From: Nitrospirota bacterium
GTDB lineage: Bacteria > Nitrospirota > Thermodesulfovibrionia > Thermodesulfovibrionales > SM23-35
NCBI GenBank assembly: GCA_014859105.1
Contig: JACUUX010000011.1
Coordinates: 1-57,985 of the forward strand
Direction: 5' to 3'
Length of the DNA: 57,985 bases
The notes under the pieces are model-generated. The model saw nothing but the letters and a program-made list of their open reading frames with translations. It had not been told where the DNA came from and did no database searches. Positions 15,938 to 24,487 of this stretch are shown in pieces. Position 1 is the stretch's first letter. Every line of letters begins with the position of its first letter. The translations under genes were made by a program, and so were the position numbers.

Positions 15938-16913
15938 CGAGCATCCTGTCTAAAGCTTTTTTAGCAGGAACCCTTATATTTTCAGGAACTTTAATAACAT
16001 ATTTATTTTCCTTCAATGCCCTGAAGACACTTTTAAGAGTGGTTTTTTTCATACTGGGACATATCATGTCTTTCCTCAAAGGATAGAATGCCTTGTCAGG
16101 GTTTTCTTTCCTTAATCTATACATCAAGCCCAGTTCAGTTCCTACTATAAATTCCTTTCCCGAAGATGCCTTGGCAAATCTTAACATACCGGAAGTACTT
16201 GTTACATGATCTGCCATTTCAAGCACATCGAGCCTGCATTCCGGATGAGCCATCAAGACTGCCGCTGGATGTTCCCTCCTTGCTTTTTCTACGTCTTCGG
16301 GTTTTACTCTTTCATGAACATGACAGTAGCCATCCCACGCTATAACCTTTTTTTTCGTATTCCTTTGTGCCCATATGGAAAGGTTTCTGTCAGGTACACA
16401 TATTACTTTGTCATCGGATAAAGACTCAACTATTTTAACAATGTTTGCTGATGTACAGCAAATATCACTTTCAGCCTTTACGTCAGCTCTGGTATTTACA
16501 TAAGCAATGACAGGGACGCCCGGATACTGTGCCTTTATATCCCTCAGGGTGAACCTGACAGGGTATATTAAAGGAGGGGGATTATCAAACCCGGGGAATC
16601 TTTTCCTCTCAAGTCTGGGTGTATCGACACGTATCATGTCAGCCATCGGACATCCAGCACCGATTTCAGGTATAATGACCATTTTATCAGGCGACAGAAT
16701 AGAGGCGCTTTCTGCCATGAAGTTGACACCTGCGAATACAATAACATCACAATCTATTGCCGATGCAGTCCTTGAAAGTTCGAGTGAGTCTCCTGTAAAA
16801 TCGGCTATTTCCTGAACCTCATTCCTCTGATAATTATGTGCAAGTATAATTGCACGTCTATTCTGTTTTAATATTAAAATATCTTCCCGAAGAGAAGTGC
16901 CTTCAGAAAGCAT
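15927..16913 (-). CDS. nadA: Quinolinate synthase A
   Basis: Condenses iminoaspartate and dihydroxyacetone phosphate to quinolinate in NAD synthesis. The 328-residue protein has the three cysteines expected to hold the [4Fe-4S] cluster: C88 (AGCPMADM), C226 (HPECRLDV) and C285 (CPSMKKTTL). HNYQR near the N-terminus and CCTSAN are also conserved. The start abuts the stop of the lytic transglycosylase gene, so they are co-transcribed. nadB and nadC are not in the window. Confidence 0.96.
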   Translation of the reverse strand: MLSEGTSLREDILILKQNRRAIILAHNYQRNEVQEIADFTGDSLELSRTASAIDCDVIVFAGVNFMAESASILSPDKMVIIPEIGAGCPMADMIRVDTPRLERKRFPGFDNPPPLIYPVRFTLRDIKAQYPGVPVIAYVNTRADVKAESDICCTSANIVKIVESLSDDKVICVPDRNLSIWAQRNTKKKVIAWDGYCHVHERVKPEDVEKARREHPAAVLMAHPECRLDVLEMADHVTSTSGMLRFAKASSGKEFIVGTELGLMYRLRKENPDKAFYPLRKDMICPSMKKTTLKSVFRALKENKYVIKVPENIRVPAKKALDRMLGVS

Positions 16914-17630
16914 TTAAAACCTGACGGGATTGTTAGTGAAAAGGTAAGAATTTGTGAAGAGGATAGTACCATCTTCCAAGGTTATTTTATAAATCGGTTC
17001 GGGCTTTTTTGTATTTTTCATGGAGCCGCTTCCTGCAGAGGGATAAGTGGTTGTACCATTATACAGAGATAGAACTCTGCTAACATATTGTTTTGTCTCA
17101 GTAATTGGGGGAATATAGCCAAATTTTTCAACAGTATTTGGCCCTGCATTATAAGCAGCAAGTGCGAGGGTCAGATCCCCGTTAAATCGCTCCAGTAAAT
17201 ATCTCAGGTATTTTGTCCCGCCCTCGATATTTTCTTCCGGATCAAATGGGTCATGCACGTTCATTTCAACCGCGGTAGCAGGCATTAATTGCATCAGGCC
17301 CATTGCCCCCTTTCTTGAAACCGCCCTGCAGTTCCAGTTGGATTCTGTCTTTATAACAGCCTTTATAAGAGAAGGATCCAGATGATAGATAGCTGCCTTG
17401 TCATGGATTATGCTGTTATAGTAAGATTTGCTGGCAGAAACGGATTTAGCGGACCTGCTATCGGTAGAAGAATCTTTTGTTTTTTCTTTTATAACCCTGT
17501 TTGCCTTTTTTACAGAGGGGATGTCTGTGTAATAAATAACCCCGCTTTCATCTATGTATTTGTATATATCTGCCTGTGCAATAGTAAAAAAAAACAAGAT
17601 TAAGGGGAGTGCTAAAAAGACCTTACCCAT
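16914..17630 (-). CDS. Lytic transglycosylase with N-terminal DUF4124 domain
   Basis: The 238-residue exported peptidoglycan lyase has a signal peptide (residues 1-20), then a DUF4124 domain (DIYKYIDESGVIYYTDIPS, about 21-40), a linker rich in serine and lysine, and an SLT/Slt70-like domain (about 78-195). The catalytic glutamate is E96 in KTESNW, followed by GAMGLMQLMP and ALAAYNAG. A short C-terminal segment repeats a DUF4124-like strand pattern. It is upstream of nadA in one operon. Confidence 0.92.
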   Translation of the reverse strand: MGKVFLALPLILFFFTIAQADIYKYIDESGVIYYTDIPSVKKANRVIKEKTKDSSTDSRSAKSVSASKSYYNSIIHDKAAIYHLDPSLIKAVIKTESNWNCRAVSRKGAMGLMQLMPATAVEMNVHDPFDPEENIEGGTKYLRYLLERFNGDLTLALAAYNAGPNTVEKFGYIPPITETKQYVSRVLSLYNGTTTYPSAGSGSMKNTKKPEPIYKITLEDGTILFTNSYLFTNNPVRF

Positions 17631-17671
17631 GCTAAAAATCTTAGCATTAAAGGCTCAGTCTGTCAATAACT

Positions 17672-18976
17672 TTAATGAGATTGACATGCCTCCGAAATTC
17701 CTTTTAGAAGCCCTTCAGGTGTAGATTTTATTTTTTTTGCAGGTATTCCGAGTGTCTCCCCCACATTATTTATGGAGATATCATCCAAAAATTTGTCATC
17801 CTCATTTAAGACAACATCGGGTATCAGTATTGTTTCATGACCTTCTATTCTGTCAAATACTGTTTTTATTATATCCCTGCCGGTTAAAAGCCCGGTAACG
17901 GTAATCGAAAAGCCAAAAAATTTGTTCTCAACTGGCACAACATCGAGATAGACATTTTCTTTCTCAGTAAGTTTTTCTGCAAATTTTTTTAGAAATGGAT
18001 AAAACGATACACCGGTAAAAGTAATAAATTTCTTTCTGGAAGATGGATTTTTAGGAAGCTTTAGTTTTTTTGCCAGATTCATGAATAAAGGCACCATCCC
18101 GACACCGTTTTCTATCTGATGCAGCTCTCCGTATTCTTTTAAGGACGGAAATGGATACTCTGCCCTTAAATGGAGCTCATCCGATCCATAAACTATAGGG
18201 TTACCATGCCTTTTAATTAGTCTTTTTTGAAATGTTCGGATGATTTCTATTGCCCTTGCAGCGTCCTGTTTTTCAACAGGCCGTATATTTTGTTTTCTGT
18301 ATACAGTAAGTCCAACAGGTACTACAGCAACGGAGAGAATATATGGATAAAATTTACACAGATTAGAGAGTGTTTTCTGTAATTCTCTGCCATCATTGTA
18401 TTCGGGGCAGAGAACGATCTGAACATTGAATCTTAACTTGTTTTCTGCAAGAAATTTCAGTTCTTTGAGGATGTCAGGGGCTTTCAGATTTCCTATGAGT
18501 TTATTTCTAAGTGTTTTGTTGGTCGAATGTACGGAAATATACAATGGACTCAACCTCTGTTCAATTATACGTTTTCTGTCTTTTTTGTTTAGATTTGTCA
18601 TTGTTATGTAATTGCCGTAAAGAAAGGACAGCCTGTAATCTTCATCTTTTACATAAAGTGATTTTCTGAGACCTTCGGGGAGTTGTTTGATAAAACAGAA
18701 GATGCAGTTATTTTTACAGGTCATGATCCTGAATGGTTTGAAAGCTATTCCGATCTCCTTATTGCTATCCCGTCGTATCTTGACATTGATGACCTTTGCA
18801 TTCCTCCTTAACTCTATATCCAGACTTTCATCTGCACCGTAAAACATGAAATCAATAGGGTCACGTAATTTTCGTGAATTAACGGAGAGCAGTAAGTCAC
18901 CCGGAAGTAAGCCAATTTTTTCTGCCATACTCCCTTTATTAATATTAGCTATCTCTATGCCGTATTCAACCTGCAT
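17672..18976 (-). CDS. DUF512 protein with PDZ and radical SAM-like domains
   Basis: A 434-residue protein with an N-terminal PDZ-like domain (residues about 1-75; GSMAEKIGLLPGDLLLSVN), then a radical SAM-type cysteine cluster C87-x3-C91-x2-C94 (CKNNCIFCF), an elongator-like barrel, and a C-terminal DUF512 domain. The reaction is not known. Its start overlaps the end of pgsA. Proteins of this layout are conserved in many anaerobes. Confidence 0.9.
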   Translation of the reverse strand: MQVEYGIEIANINKGSMAEKIGLLPGDLLLSVNSRKLRDPIDFMFYGADESLDIELRRNAKVINVKIRRDSNKEIGIAFKPFRIMTCKNNCIFCFIKQLPEGLRKSLYVKDEDYRLSFLYGNYITMTNLNKKDRKRIIEQRLSPLYISVHSTNKTLRNKLIGNLKAPDILKELKFLAENKLRFNVQIVLCPEYNDGRELQKTLSNLCKFYPYILSVAVVPVGLTVYRKQNIRPVEKQDAARAIEIIRTFQKRLIKRHGNPIVYGSDELHLRAEYPFPSLKEYGELHQIENGVGMVPLFMNLAKKLKLPKNPSSRKKFITFTGVSFYPFLKKFAEKLTEKENVYLDVVPVENKFFGFSITVTGLLTGRDIIKTVFDRIEGHETILIPDVVLNEDDKFLDDISINNVGETLGIPAKKIKSTPEGLLKGISEACQSH

Positions 18977-19505
18977 GTGCCAACTTTAATCCTTTATAAA
19001 TATAATGAAGTCCGGATAATATGGTAATCCCTGTTGTTATCCATAAAAGGATGCCGGGTAAATCCCGGGATATGCAAAAATTTATATTGATGAGGACATA
19101 GGCAATAAGCAAGCTCTGGATCCATATGGTAATTTTACCGGGAATAGATGGTTCAACCCTGGATATGCCGGCTGTAAGATAAAGGAGAAACCACCCAATA
19201 ATAACAATAACATCTCTGCTTATCACTGTAATTGTGAGCCAACCGGGTATCCACCCATAAGAAGACAGAACAATGAATGATGTAACAAGTAAAAATTTGT
19301 CAGCAAGCGGATCGAGAAATGTCCCTAACTCTGTTTTTTGATCTGTAAGGCGTGCAAAAAGACCATCAAGGATATCTGTAATCGCCGCTATAATAAAAAG
19401 ATAAAGGGAATAGTCATAACGTCTGTATATTATTGTGGTTATAAATATAGGAATAATAACTATCCTTGTTATTGTCAGTGTGTTGGGTATATTCAATACA
19501 GCCAC
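18966..19505 (-). CDS. pgsA: CDP-diacylglycerol--glycerol-3-phosphate 3-phosphatidyltransferase
   Basis: Inner-membrane enzyme making phosphatidylglycerol phosphate. The CDP-alcohol phosphotransferase motif is complete: D44-x2-D47-G48-x2-A51-R52-x8-G61-x3-D65-x3-D69. The 179-residue protein has about five transmembrane helices. The start is GTG with GGGGGAG 7-8 bases upstream. Its end overlaps the DUF512 gene. Confidence 0.94.
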   Translation of the reverse strand: MAVLNIPNTLTITRIVIIPIFITTIIYRRYDYSLYLFIIAAITDILDGLFARLTDQKTELGTFLDPLADKFLLVTSFIVLSSYGWIPGWLTITVISRDVIVIIGWFLLYLTAGISRVEPSIPGKITIWIQSLLIAYVLININFCISRDLPGILLWITTGITILSGLHYIYKGLKLAHAG

Positions 19506-19527
19506 AAAAAAGCTCCCCCCTTAGAAC

Positions 19528-19555
19528 AGTTATAAGTTATACGTTATATTCTTAT
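19528..19555. repeat. Heptanucleotide array upstream of pgsA
   Basis: AGTTATA, AGTTATA, CGTTATA, TTCTTAT. It borders a GTCATTC palindromic repeat. Confidence 0.75.
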
Positions 19556-19560
19556 ATTTT

Positions 19561-19624
19561 GTCATTCCCGCTTGTCGGGAATCCTTCTTTTGCGAGGAAA
19601 GATTCCGGACGAGCTGGAATGACA
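19561..19624. repeat. GTCATTC-type palindromic repeat (complete copy)
   Basis: GTCATTCCCGCTTGTCGGGA at one end and CCGGACGAGCTGGAATGAC at the other form imperfect inverted repeats. It is the uninterrupted form of the composite at 521-649 and lies between pgsA and the TPR gene. Confidence 0.85.
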
Positions 19625-19661
19625 GACCCCATACCTCGTAGCTCTACTACAGGAAGTTCAT

Positions 19662-20825
19662 CTATGGAATATTCAAGGGTAATTCCTGAAACCTTAGTTT
19701 TAGTCCAAGACGATTATAACATGTATTATCTATCTTTCCAGAAAATCCTCCCGGCCACCCTTTACTAAAGGAGGGTGAGGGTGGGGCATCTTTTCTAATA
19801 CAGGATATTAACACTGTAGCATGGCAGTTCTCTACAGAAAAATTATTTTTTTCAGATTCGTTTTCAGCAGATAAAAGATGTTTTGTGGCAGCAGAAATAT
19901 TGCCTTTGAGAAGAGCGATTTCTCCCAGTCCGAGTTTACAGTAAATTATACCTCTTGAATCTTTTGTCTTCTTGAAAAGTCTCATAGCTTCCATCAGATA
20001 ATAACAGGCCTTTCTGTAATCGCCGGTCATTTTATATGCTGTACTGAGACCCCATATTGTATATGCATAGCTTACTTTATCTCCTATTTTTTTATACAGC
20101 GTTGATGCTTTAGAAAAGTTACTGAAAGCATTCGTGTAATCTTTAAGCATCCTGTAAGCATTCCCGATCCCACAAAAAGAGTAAGCTTTACCGAAAGTAT
20201 CTCTTAAAGAAGTAAAGACTTGGTTAGCTTTAAGATAGTAAGTCAGTGAAACCTTAAACAGACCTGCAACCCGTGATGCACCGCCAAGGCCACAGAGACA
20301 GTATCCTGTTCCCTGTGTATCTTTGAGATTTTTATAAATGTTGAGAGATTTTTTGAATATCTCTATTGAGCTTCTTATATCTCCTTTTATTCTTAATGCC
20401 CCCGCCTCTGCCCACAGAGAAAAGGCAAGGCCATGTCTGTCATTATTTTTTAGGTAAATCTTTTTTGATTCACAGATTAATTGTAAAGCTTTCTTCCATT
20501 TACCCTGCGCTCTTAAAGAGAGACCGAGCCCGATTCTTGCGTCAGCAATTTTAATAAAGTCTTTCATTCTCCTGCCTGATTGAATTGCGTCTCTATAACT
20601 TTTTTCAGAAAGACCAAATTTGCCAACCATTCTGTATGTGTCACCAAGAGAAATCGTGCTATGGAATATTCCGTCGATATTTTTCAGTTTCTTGTATCCC
20701 TGAAGGGCTTTTTTGAAAAGGTTGATGGATTGTGCGTAAAAAGATCTTTCTCTCAGTTTTTCAGCCTGGTATAAAATGCTATCTATTTCCGAGATTTTTC
20801 CTGAGTTGTTTGATGATCTTTCCAT
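19662..20825 (-). CDS. Tetratricopeptide repeat protein with repeat-derived C-terminus
   Basis: A 387-residue protein made almost wholly of TPR units of about 40 residues. Recurring pieces such as GLGLSLRAQGKWKKAL, GLGGASRVAGLFKVSL and GIGNAYRMLKDYTNAF cover residues about 15-335. It is likely a protein-interaction scaffold; partners are unknown. The last 45 or so residues (DAPPSPSFSKGWPGG and beyond) are encoded by a palindromic repeat and do not look like TPR, so the original C-terminus was probably replaced. The frame is open to 20861, but the ATG at 20825 overlaps rpe less. Confidence 0.8.
   Translation of the reverse strand: MERSSNNSGKISEIDSILYQAEKLRERSFYAQSINLFKKALQGYKKLKNIDGIFHSTISLGDTYRMVGKFGLSEKSYRDAIQSGRRMKDFIKIADARIGLGLSLRAQGKWKKALQLICESKKIYLKNNDRHGLAFSLWAEAGALRIKGDIRSSIEIFKKSLNIYKNLKDTQGTGYCLCGLGGASRVAGLFKVSLTYYLKANQVFTSLRDTFGKAYSFCGIGNAYRMLKDYTNAFSNFSKASTLYKKIGDKVSYAYTIWGLSTAYKMTGDYRKACYYLMEAMRLFKKTKDSRGIIYCKLGLGEIALLKGNISAATKHLLSAENESEKNNFSVENCHATVLISCIRKDAPPSPSFSKGWPGGFSGKIDNTCYNRLGLKLRFQELPLNIP
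19748..19787. repeat. CCACCCTTTACTAAAGGAGGGTG-type repeat at the 3' end of the TPR gene
   Basis: Palindromic GC-rich repeat of the same family as 586-617 and 12005-12037. It lies within the reading frame of the TPR protein. Confidence 0.75.
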
Positions 20826-21438
20826 AATCTCCTGAATTAAAAAAAGCAGAACCCATAACAAGTATATCTGCTCCAGCTGATACGATTTCTGCTGCGTTTT
20901 CGGGGTTCACACCGCCGTCAATCTCTATAAGAACAGGAAGTGCTTTTTCAGATATAAGTTTTTTTAAAGTTTTTATCTTTTCTAATATCTGGGGAATGAA
21001 CCCCTGTCCTCCAAAGCCTGGATTTACAGACATCAGAAGAGCAAGGTCAATATCATGCAGTATGTATTCAAGACTCCATACAGGTGTTGCCGGGTTAAGA
21101 GAAACGCCGGCTTTTATTCCGCTTTCCTTTATCCACTGTACTGTCCTGTGCAGGTGTACGGTTGCTTCATAATGCACAGTCAGATAATCTGCGCCAGCTT
21201 TTATGAAATCTCTAAGATATTTGTCAGGTTCCTCAATCATCAGATGAACATCTAGCGGCAATCTGGTAATCTTACGAACAGACTCTACTATCGATGGCCC
21301 TATACTGATGTTGGGAACAAAGTGGCCATCCATGATATCGATGTGGATCATATCAGCTCCTGCTGCCTCGGTTGCTTTAACCTCTTCTCCGAGTTTCAGA
21401 AAATCCGCAGACAAAATCGAAGGCGATATTTTAATCAT
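20779..21438 (-). CDS. rpe: Ribulose-phosphate 3-epimerase
   Basis: Interconverts ribulose 5-phosphate and xylulose 5-phosphate. At 219 residues it shows the full set of motifs: SILSADF, HIDIMDGHFVPN, DVHLMIEEPD, the glycine-rich NPGFGGQ and DGGV. The metal-binding aspartates and histidines lie within these. TTGTAA-N18-TATTCT lies just upstream, with the -10 ending 9 bases before the ATG; the nearest AGGAG is 15 bases away, too far for a standard binding site. Confidence 0.95.
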   Translation of the reverse strand: MIKISPSILSADFLKLGEEVKATEAAGADMIHIDIMDGHFVPNISIGPSIVESVRKITRLPLDVHLMIEEPDKYLRDFIKAGADYLTVHYEATVHLHRTVQWIKESGIKAGVSLNPATPVWSLEYILHDIDLALLMSVNPGFGGQGFIPQILEKIKTLKKLISEKALPVLIEIDGGVNPENAAEIVSAGADILVMGSAFFNSGDYGKIIKQLRKNLGNR

Positions 21439-21485
21439 TTAAATTACAGAATACTCCTAATGATAATGAATTTACAATAAAATTT

Positions 21486-22178
21486 TCAGTATAATTTTAA
21501 ACGAATTGTATCTCCGGATTTTATCAGTACCCCGGGTTCAGGTTTTTGTGTTTCCACCATTTCTCCTTCTCCCCGGACTTCCATCTTCAGATTCAATTTC
21601 TTAATAATTTCATGAGCTTTTTCAAAAGACATATCCCTGAAATCAGGGCAGAAGTAATTTTTATCATAATGCCCGAGACTTACAAGAACAGTAAGATAAT
21701 CACTAATCTGTTCATTGGGGCCGGGCCTTTGAGCCATGATTCTGTCCTTATCTATTGTATCTGAATGCACGTGAATAACTTTTGATATTTTCAAGCCCTT
21801 CTGAAGCAGCAATGATTCAGCGTTGAAAAGGGTTTCGTTAACAAGTACCGGGATAGACTTTACCCTCGGACCTTTGCTGATTATTACTTTTATCCCTCTT
21901 TTTTCTTTTACCTTGTTGCCAGGGGGGATATCCTGTCTGATTACATGACCAGGAGAGACTACAGGGTCATAATCTTCACCTTCGATCTTAAGATATAGAC
22001 CCTTGCCTGTAAGGAGTTTGTTCGATTCCAGAAGACTTTTTCCATAAAGGCTGGGTACCTCGACTGTTCTGCTGAAGCTAAGAATTTTGAAAGTAAGATA
22101 TCCAAACAGCAGGCCGAGTAATATAAAAACAAGAACATAGACAGGAAATTTTATCAGATTATTAATTTCTCTGTGCAA
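21486..22178 (-). CDS. PASTA-domain membrane protein
   Basis: The 230-residue protein has an N-terminal transmembrane helix (about residues 13-33) and three PASTA repeats (about 36-100, 101-165 and 166-230). Each shows the conserved proline-glycine turn (VVSPGHVIRQDIPPG, RIMAQRPGPNEQI, VETQKPEPGVLI). PASTA domains bind peptidoglycan or beta-lactams. There is no kinase or transpeptidase domain, so it is a stand-alone form. The TTG start has AGGAGG 5 bases upstream. Confidence 0.9.
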   Translation of the reverse strand: MHREINNLIKFPVYVLVFILLGLLFGYLTFKILSFSRTVEVPSLYGKSLLESNKLLTGKGLYLKIEGEDYDPVVSPGHVIRQDIPPGNKVKEKRGIKVIISKGPRVKSIPVLVNETLFNAESLLLQKGLKISKVIHVHSDTIDKDRIMAQRPGPNEQISDYLTVLVSLGHYDKNYFCPDFRDMSFEKAHEIIKKLNLKMEVRGEGEMVETQKPEPGVLIKSGDTIRLKLY

Positions 22179-22216
22179 GTTTCCTCCTGCTGCGTCAAGT
22201 AATTTAACCTTTACCT

Positions 22217-22741
22217 TTAATGAACGCCAAAAAACTCTATTGCCTTTTTAACCTTCGCTAAATCAACACTGGTGTTCATACATGGTCCGAAAGGCCTGAC
22301 GTTTGCTATACCCAATACGGGAATCGGGTAAGAGTCAGCTATTCCACTGCTCAGGTCATTTTCACATGCAACTGCAACTACCGCGTCAGGTTTTACATCA
22401 TTTATAATTCTCCTTGCGAGAGAGCCGCCTGTTGCAATAAAAAGTGTCAGATGGTTTTCTTCGGCGATTTGTATCAGATCTTTTATCTCGCATTTGCCAC
22501 ATCCTTTACAATTATAAATATTATAAGTGAGTCTGGCATCACAATCTTTTGTCTGAAGGCAGTGAGGTAACAGCAATATTATTTTTTCTGGCTTAAGTTT
22601 CTCTCTGGTAACGAGTTTATTATTAAGGTTAATGATGAACCTCTGAAAACTATCTTTTTTATTTTTGGAAAAAGCCCCGAAGAACATAAGGAGCGGGTAT
22701 AAAATTTTCAGAGTAATTCCCCGCATCCATCTATTGCCCAT
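22217..22741 (-). CDS. DUF116 protein with cysteine cluster
   Basis: The 174-residue DUF116 protein has a short hydrophobic N-terminus and a cysteine-rich segment (CLQTKDC, then NCKGCGKCEI) that could bind a metal or Fe-S cluster. GGSLARRI and VAVACENDLSSGI are conserved blocks. Function is unknown. It overlaps the end of fmt and precedes the PASTA gene. Proteins of this family often adjoin fmt. Confidence 0.88.
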   Translation of the reverse strand: MGNRWMRGITLKILYPLLMFFGAFSKNKKDSFQRFIINLNNKLVTREKLKPEKIILLLPHCLQTKDCDARLTYNIYNCKGCGKCEIKDLIQIAEENHLTLFIATGGSLARRIINDVKPDAVVAVACENDLSSGIADSYPIPVLGIANVRPFGPCMNTSVDLAKVKKAIEFFGVH

Positions 22742-23654
22742 TGAAAGAGTTACCTTCTTTCAATCTTCTTCCATGTAAGAAGGCTTTAGCGGTCATCGGC
22801 CTTTTTCCTTCCGGCTGGAGTTCGTTTATGGATATTAATCCTTCTCCTGTACCGACAATAATGTCATTATCCACATCCTTAATCCTGCCGGCCTTGCCGG
22901 TTCCCTCGATTACCTTTACCCTGGTAATTTTAATCCTTTCTTTTTCTAAATAACAATACGCACATGGCCACGGGTACATCCCGCGGACAAAATTAAAAAT
23001 ATCCCTTGCGGATTTTGACCAGTCGATCCGCCCGTCCTCCTTTTTAAGAGGAGGAGCTAAAATCGTGGCCCCCTCTTGAGGGACTGGTCTGATGGAACCG
23101 TCTTTTATTTTTTTTATAGTCTCTACCAATAAAGATGCACCTAATTCTGAAAGCTTTTGGCCCAGGGTCTCTGCATTATCATCATCTGATATTTCCGCCT
23201 CTTCCTGTAAAAGGATATTACCTGTATCCAGACCTTCATCCATCAGTATTATAGTTATCCCGGTCTTTTTTTCGCCGTTAATTATTGCCCATTGTATTGG
23301 AGCTGCACCCCTGTATTTTGGTAGAAGTGACGCATGTATATTGATACAACCGTAAGGAGGGAGTTCCAGAATATCTTCAGGCAGTATCTTTCCATATGCA
23401 GCAACAATTATGATATCAGGTTTTAACTGAGAAAGTTCATCCAAAAATGTAACGTCCTTTATATTTGAAGGTTGCAGAATCTTGATTTCCTTATCGAGGA
23501 TGAATTCCTTGACCGGAGGGGGAGTGTATAAATGTCCTCTTCCCTTTCTCTTATCCGGCTGTGTGACAACCGCAACAACCTCTTCACCTGATTTAAGCAG
23601 GGCATTTAATGACGGGATGGCAAATGCAGGTGTGCCGAAAAATACTATACGCAT
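22731..23654 (-). CDS. fmt: Methionyl-tRNA formyltransferase
   Basis: Formylates initiator Met-tRNA. The 307-residue protein carries FFGTPAFAIPSL at the N-terminus, the catalytic HASLLPKYRGAAPIQWAI block, GITIILMDEGLDTG, and a C-terminal anticodon-side domain (INELQPEGKRPMTAKAFLHG). It forms a functional pair with def, located immediately upstream on the same strand beyond a repeat-filled gap of about 155 bases. Confidence 0.96.
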   Translation of the reverse strand: MRIVFFGTPAFAIPSLNALLKSGEEVVAVVTQPDKRKGRGHLYTPPPVKEFILDKEIKILQPSNIKDVTFLDELSQLKPDIIIVAAYGKILPEDILELPPYGCINIHASLLPKYRGAAPIQWAIINGEKKTGITIILMDEGLDTGNILLQEEAEISDDDNAETLGQKLSELGASLLVETIKKIKDGSIRPVPQEGATILAPPLKKEDGRIDWSKSARDIFNFVRGMYPWPCAYCYLEKERIKITRVKVIEGTGKAGRIKDVDNDIIVGTGEGLISINELQPEGKRPMTAKAFLHGRRLKEGNSFNGQ

Positions 23655-23727
23655 CTCTTAGAACAAGCCAAATGGTTAAGGTGACGAAGCCCGTTTCGTC
23701 CCATGGCCACGTCATTCGGCTTTTTCA

Positions 23728-23781
23728 CGTTACCGTTATACGTTACCAATACGGGCATCGTAACCGTAACCTTAACCGTAT
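23728..23781. repeat. 6-7-base periodic repeat tract between fmt and def
   Basis: Units such as CGTTACC, GTTATAC, GTTACCA on one arm and CGTAAC, CGTAAC, CTTAAC on the other form an imperfect inverted tract. Confidence 0.65.
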
Positions 23782-23809
23782 TATGCACTTTAGATTCAGA
23801 ATTATGAGT

Positions 23810-24337
23810 TTAGGATTTTTTTGGCTCACCCGTCGCTGTCTTTAAAAACTTTTTGTATCGTCTCTTGAAGAACTCTCTTTTGATAGGACTCATCCTGTCA
23901 ATAAAAAGAATGCCGTCGAGGTGGTCTATTTCATGTTGCATCGCTCTGGCGAGAAGGCCTGTACCTTCAATCTCAAAATCCTTGCCTTCTCTATTAAGAC
24001 CTTTAACATAGACCTTCTCCGACCTCTTTATTGTTGTCATATAACCGGGGATACTGAGGCACCCCTCTTGAGCTTCAATAAAACCCTCTTTTTCCAGGAT
24101 GAGAGGGTTTATCAGAACTATAAGTGATCCCTTTTCTTCTATCGCCATTATATCTATTAGACATAATCTCTTTGAGATGCCTATCTGGTTAGCAGCAAGA
24201 CCTATTCCCCTCGCAAAGTGCATTGTCTCGATCATATCGTCAATTAAACGCTGAGTTTCGGCATCTATATTATCAACAGGTACAGTTTTTTCTTTCAGAA
24301 TTTTATCAGGATATTTTCTTATATCGAGCGAACTCAT
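23810..24337 (-). CDS. def: Peptide deformylase
   Basis: Removes the formyl group from nascent proteins. The motifs GIGLAANQIG, EGCLS (metal-binding cysteine) and QHEIDHLDG (HExxH) are all present. The frame has two ATGs, at 24355 and 24337. The second gives the usual N-terminus (MSSLDIRKYPDKIL) and lies 6 bases after a TATAAT hexamer. The first ATG would lie upstream of that -10, so I chose the second. 175 residues. Confidence 0.95.
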   Translation of the reverse strand: MSSLDIRKYPDKILKEKTVPVDNIDAETQRLIDDMIETMHFARGIGLAANQIGISKRLCLIDIMAIEEKGSLIVLINPLILEKEGFIEAQEGCLSIPGYMTTIKRSEKVYVKGLNREGKDFEIEGTGLLARAMQHEIDHLDGILFIDRMSPIKREFFKRRYKKFLKTATGEPKKS

Positions 24338-24407
24338 ATAAATATTATAAAACATTTAATTTGATAAATTCTCAACCTTAACCGAAATCATGAAATCATG
24401 AATTATT

Positions 24408-24437
24408 TTGAAATCTCACAATAAAATTATGTATTAT
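24408..24437 (+). promoter_or_regulatory. Promoter of the thrS-infC-rpmI-rplT-pheS operon
   Basis: TTGAAA (24408-24413), 18 bases, TATTAT (24432-24437). It would give a leader of about 44 nt before the proposed ATT start of thrS. Confidence 0.5.
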
Positions 24438-24487
24438 AAATCCTGTACGAGTTTTAAATTACCGAATTTCTACGAGGAGGTTTTTGG

